A stretch of 64,000 nucleotides of DNA, taken from the NCBI GenBank assembly GCA_949318235.1, contig OX439135.1, positions 24,480,550-24,544,549 on the forward strand, read 5' to 3'. The stretch is from Ecdyonurus torrentis (lineage: Eukaryota > Arthropoda > Insecta > Ephemeroptera > Heptageniidae). Every line of letters begins with the position of its first letter. Within the stretch, counting starts at the first letter, position 1. The notes below the pieces were generated by a model. It did not search any database, was not told the origin of the DNA, and was given only the letters and a program-made list of their open reading frames with translations. The position numbers and the translations under genes are program-made. Below are positions 61,361 through 64,000 of this stretch, piece by piece.

Positions 61361-61675
61361 TATAGGGTGGTTTCATTCATGTTAAAGTCGACGTCATAAA
61401 AAGTGAGCACTAAATAACATTGGTCAGTATAGGAAAATGTCACATTTTGCCAGTTTAAAAATACTTCGCAATTTATTTGAGAGCATTGATGTTGTTAACA
61501 AGTTGAATTAGTTCCTCAAGTATGCAAGAAAAATTATAATTGCAAAAAAATAGCTAATTTTCAAAAGAAAATAGCCAAAAACTAGGTTTGTCCTATGCTG
61601 AGCAATGTTAATTATTCAGTGCTCAAGAAGAGCATCAAAAAGCATTCAGAATGACGTCATGCGTACACACCCTAT
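61361..61675 (+). repeat. Repeat family D, copy 11 (full length)
   Basis: 'tatagggtggtttcattcat' to 'gacgtcatgcgtacacaccc'. Close to copy 2 in sequence and length (315 bp). Confidence 0.8.
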
Positions 61676-61821
61676 TGTCAATTTTTATATTTTGTGGTGA
61701 AATAAATATATATTTTGTTTATTTCTGCTCTATGATGGCAAAATTATATTCATGTTAATAATTTTTATCGATTGACTTCTTATTCATATTTTACTTATCT
61801 GTGAAGGATTATCTTCTTATC

Positions 61822-61920
61822 ACTAAATTTAGTGATTATTTTAATTTCTAGTTTCACAGGCATTATTTAGTTGGCCTCCCTGTTTATTATCGATTTTGGA
61901 TTATGGCGGCTGCAAAAAGT
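61822..61920 (+). promoter_or_regulatory. Predicted noncoding first exon and promoter of the C2H2 gene at 63542
   Basis: Palindrome ACTAAATTTAGT (61822-61833), then TTAGTTGGC (61867-61875), then 'ggcggctgcaaaaa' and donor GTAAAC (61919). The acceptor would be gattgcag at 63477, giving a 1.56-kb 5' intron. The order matches the regions upstream of the two other paralogues. A short ATGGCGGCTGC frame here could be an upstream reading frame. Inference only. Confidence 0.5.
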
Positions 61921-62261
61921 AAACATATTTTCTCAACAGGTTTTTGTACAAAATAATGACAAGTACTCGTAATTAAATAAATATAGTTATGTAGTTTAGA
62001 GTAATAAGTATTAATATTTAATAATTATAAAAGTTTACTTATGCGAGAATACACAAATAAGGTATTGTTTGCGTGATTCCTATGCAAGCGCGTGCTGCGA
62101 TTCCCTTAAAATTGTTGCTATAGTGTTGCTGCATGTTGATTACAGTATTTCAACATTTTGAAACTAAAGTATGAATTAAACGTTCAGATTTATGTATTTC
62201 GTAAACTGTGAATGCTTGATATTGACGGTGTTGATAGCAACAATCAGAGAGGCCAGAGGCG

Positions 62262-62345
62262 CGCTAGAAAAAAGCGCAAAAGACTCTGCCCTAATTTAAC
62301 ATTACGCTTATTATAGGGGATGAGGATGAGGAAAACTTCATTTCG
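62262..62345 (+). repeat. Family J, partial copy 5, then poly-T
   Basis: 'cgcgctagaaaaaagcgc' and 'ctaatttaacattacgctta' match family J. A poly-T run (62362-62395) follows. Confidence 0.45.
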
Positions 62346-62360
62346 GTGGGAAAAGCATGT

Positions 62361-62399
<39 letters not shown>

Positions 62400-62689
62400 C
62401 TACTGCTCTGGTTTCATATAAAATTTAATTTTGAATACTAACTAATGTAATTGCATACTTATATTTACATACATTTTTCTTTCCATTATCGTAGTTCAGA
62501 GCATTACTGTATGTCGGAGCAGAGTATGTATGTACTGTACATACATAATTTTTTGTTTGGACTCATTGGACTCAAACAAAATTTGCAGTGCCTGGCGACA
62601 ATAACTAAATCATTATGTATGTATACCTCTAGATTTTGTGAAATGCTCAACAGTTGGGTCCACAGCAGCAGACTTTTCAATACCAATGT

Positions 62690-63208
62690 TTAAAGAAAGC
62701 CCTTGTCAACTTACTTTTTTATTAGTTAGAATACTAGATTGATAATTTCCATACCTCATTATCCATGAAATTTTACACCAATACTTTGATTTTGTATTTA
62801 TTTATATTTATTTTCTTTTTGACTTATTTCAAATATCTGACGTCACACTAATGCTGCTCGTAAACCCTGTTCTCTTGCACCAAAAAATGCGCATTCCATT
62901 TGAATAACCATAGGCGATCGTCATTTTTTGTGGAGAGAACAGGGTTTACGAACAGCATTATTGTACCACCGACCACCGCCAATCACAGTCACCGCTCTGG
63001 TCACGTGATGAAGTTAAGCCCTTCCTCAAGTTCTTTACCCCTATCACGACCCCATCTGTACATTGTGACGTCAGATATGTGACATAACAGTCAAAAAGGA
63101 AATAAATACAAAATCAACGTCATGGTGTCTAATTCATGGATAATAAGGTATGGTAATTATCAATCTAGTATTCTAAATGATAAAAAAGTAAGTTGACAAG
63201 GGATTTAA
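62690..63208. repeat. TTAA-ended foldback family G, copy 3, with nested family H
   Basis: Both ends carry TTAA and the arms match copies 1 and 2. It is interrupted by the family H element at 62849. TGACGTCA octamers lie at 62838 and 63065. It sits in the predicted 5' intron of the gene at 63542. Confidence 0.8.
62849..62961. repeat. Short foldback family H, copy 6, nested in family G
   Basis: 'taatgctgctcgtaaaccct' to 'cagggtttacgaacagcatta', inserted between 'gacgtcaca' and 'ttgtacc' of the G arm. The other G copies read straight through here ('gacgtcacaatgtacc'). Confidence 0.85.
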
Positions 63209-63541
63209 GCTCTCAATTTTGTGAAATTTCCATTTTCTGGGTTTCTTATTTCTTGTAATTTCATAAATCAATAAAAGCTCAAATACACACATACATGTTC
63301 TATATTGTGTACATAGAACCTCGATAAGATATTTTACCATTTCAATCCAGCGCATGTTTTTCTCAGAAGAATAACATTGGAAATATAGCGTGAGTTTTTA
63401 AATGGTAAAATTTCTTATCGTGGTTGTGTATACATAATAAGCAAATAATTAAACTTTTATTTTGTGTATGATTGCAGACTTGCAGCTAATTGCTAGGACA
63501 ACGTCTACACAGTAATCTTAATCAGCAAGGTAATATACAAA

Positions 63542-64000
63542 ATGTCGACGTCAAAACTAAAGTTCCTATGCACGTATTGTCCTAGCACATACACTCGACA
63601 ACATGATCTAAATAGACATTTACGCTCTCATCACTCAGACAACAAGAAAATATCTTTCTGCCATCACTGCTGGAGGTTCTTTAAGACCAAACCATTGTTG
63701 AACCTCAACAATTGGAAAACATTGTCACGTCCTGAAAAATCACAATATATAACAAAAATATTCAAGGGACGTGTGAAAACAGATAAGAATGGTGAATTTA
63801 CTCTTTTCAAATGTGACATTTGTTCCAAGTTATTTGTAACTGACGAGGAATGTAAATCACATTTTAAAACACATAAAAATGAACAAGTTTCAATCAAACG
63901 TACCGAGAGCTTAATGAAAAGTAGGGATAATTATTGTACGTACTGTTGTGAAAAATTTACTGATTCAGAGTCCTTGATTGCTTGTAAAAACTTAGAAAAC
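63542..64000 (+). CDS. C2H2 zinc-finger protein, 5' part, cut by the window end
   Basis: An open frame of 153 codons starts MSTSKLKFLCTYCPSTYTR and runs off the window. Fingers seen: LCTYC...HLRSHH (residues about 9-31), FCHHC...KTKPLL without final histidines, KCDICSKLFVTDEECKSHFKTH (near 97-118), and the start of YCTYCCEKF. Order and sequence match the first fingers of the gene at 47027 ('KCETCSKSFLNEDKLRLHVKKH') and of the THAP gene. It is therefore a third paralogue, on the opposite strand. The second finger has lost its histidine part relative to the paralogue. An acceptor (gattgcag) lies at 63470-63477, and in-frame stops precede the ATG, so the start is well supported. Confidence 0.85.
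   Translation, partial: MSTSKLKFLCTYCPSTYTRQHDLNRHLRSHHSDNKKISFCHHCWRFFKTKPLLNLNNWKTLSRPEKSQYITKIFKGRVKTDKNGEFTLFKCDICSKLFVTDEECKSHFKTHKNEQVSIKRTESLMKSRDNYCTYCCEKFTDSESLIACKNLEN

Overview
The window is nuclear DNA of an animal, most likely an invertebrate. The signs are split genes with GT-AG introns, an AT-rich base composition (judged by eye), many microsatellites, and a dense load of short DNA transposons and LINE remnants. I could not fix the phylum; an arthropod fits but is not proven. No rRNA, tRNA, CRISPR or operon-like structure was seen.

Layout. 1-22 kb holds no host gene that I can support. It contains dispersed MITE-like repeats, microsatellites, LINE 3' ends and one young, structurally complete Ty3/gypsy element (4359-9553; 245-bp LTRs differing at one base; 5-bp target duplication). 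22.3-34.9 kb is a 12-exon gene for the alpha subunit of mitochondrial processing peptidase (PMPCA, 536 aa). Every splice joint I assigned keeps the frame. Its introns are packed with inverted-repeat elements, including a 2.5-kb foldback with arms of about 700 bp. 39-64 kb is a cluster of zinc-finger and transposase-derived genes: a THAP plus C2H2 gene (minus strand), a C2H2 gene with about 25 fingers (minus), a pogo/CENP-B-type DDE transposase-derived gene with C2H2-like fingers (plus), and the first 153 codons of a third C2H2 paralogue (plus, cut by the window edge).

How the parts relate. The three C2H2 genes are paralogues. They share N-terminal finger order, an LDPAI/FDPAI motif in two of them, and one four-finger block that is almost identical even in DNA, which suggests gene conversion. 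Upstream of each lies what looks like the same noncoding first-exon/promoter module: a palindromic ACTAAATTTAGT-like box, then GTTGGC, then a splice donor GTAAAC. The transposase-derived gene has lost two of the three catalytic acidic residues, so it looks domesticated.

Repeat landscape. At least eleven short repeat families recur (called A to L here; the letters are my own). Several have TTAA at both ends, others have TA, TTA or 8-bp duplications. Several insertions can be checked inside the window because an empty or uninterrupted copy of the target is also present. Coordinates of repeat ends are by eye and may be off by a few bases.
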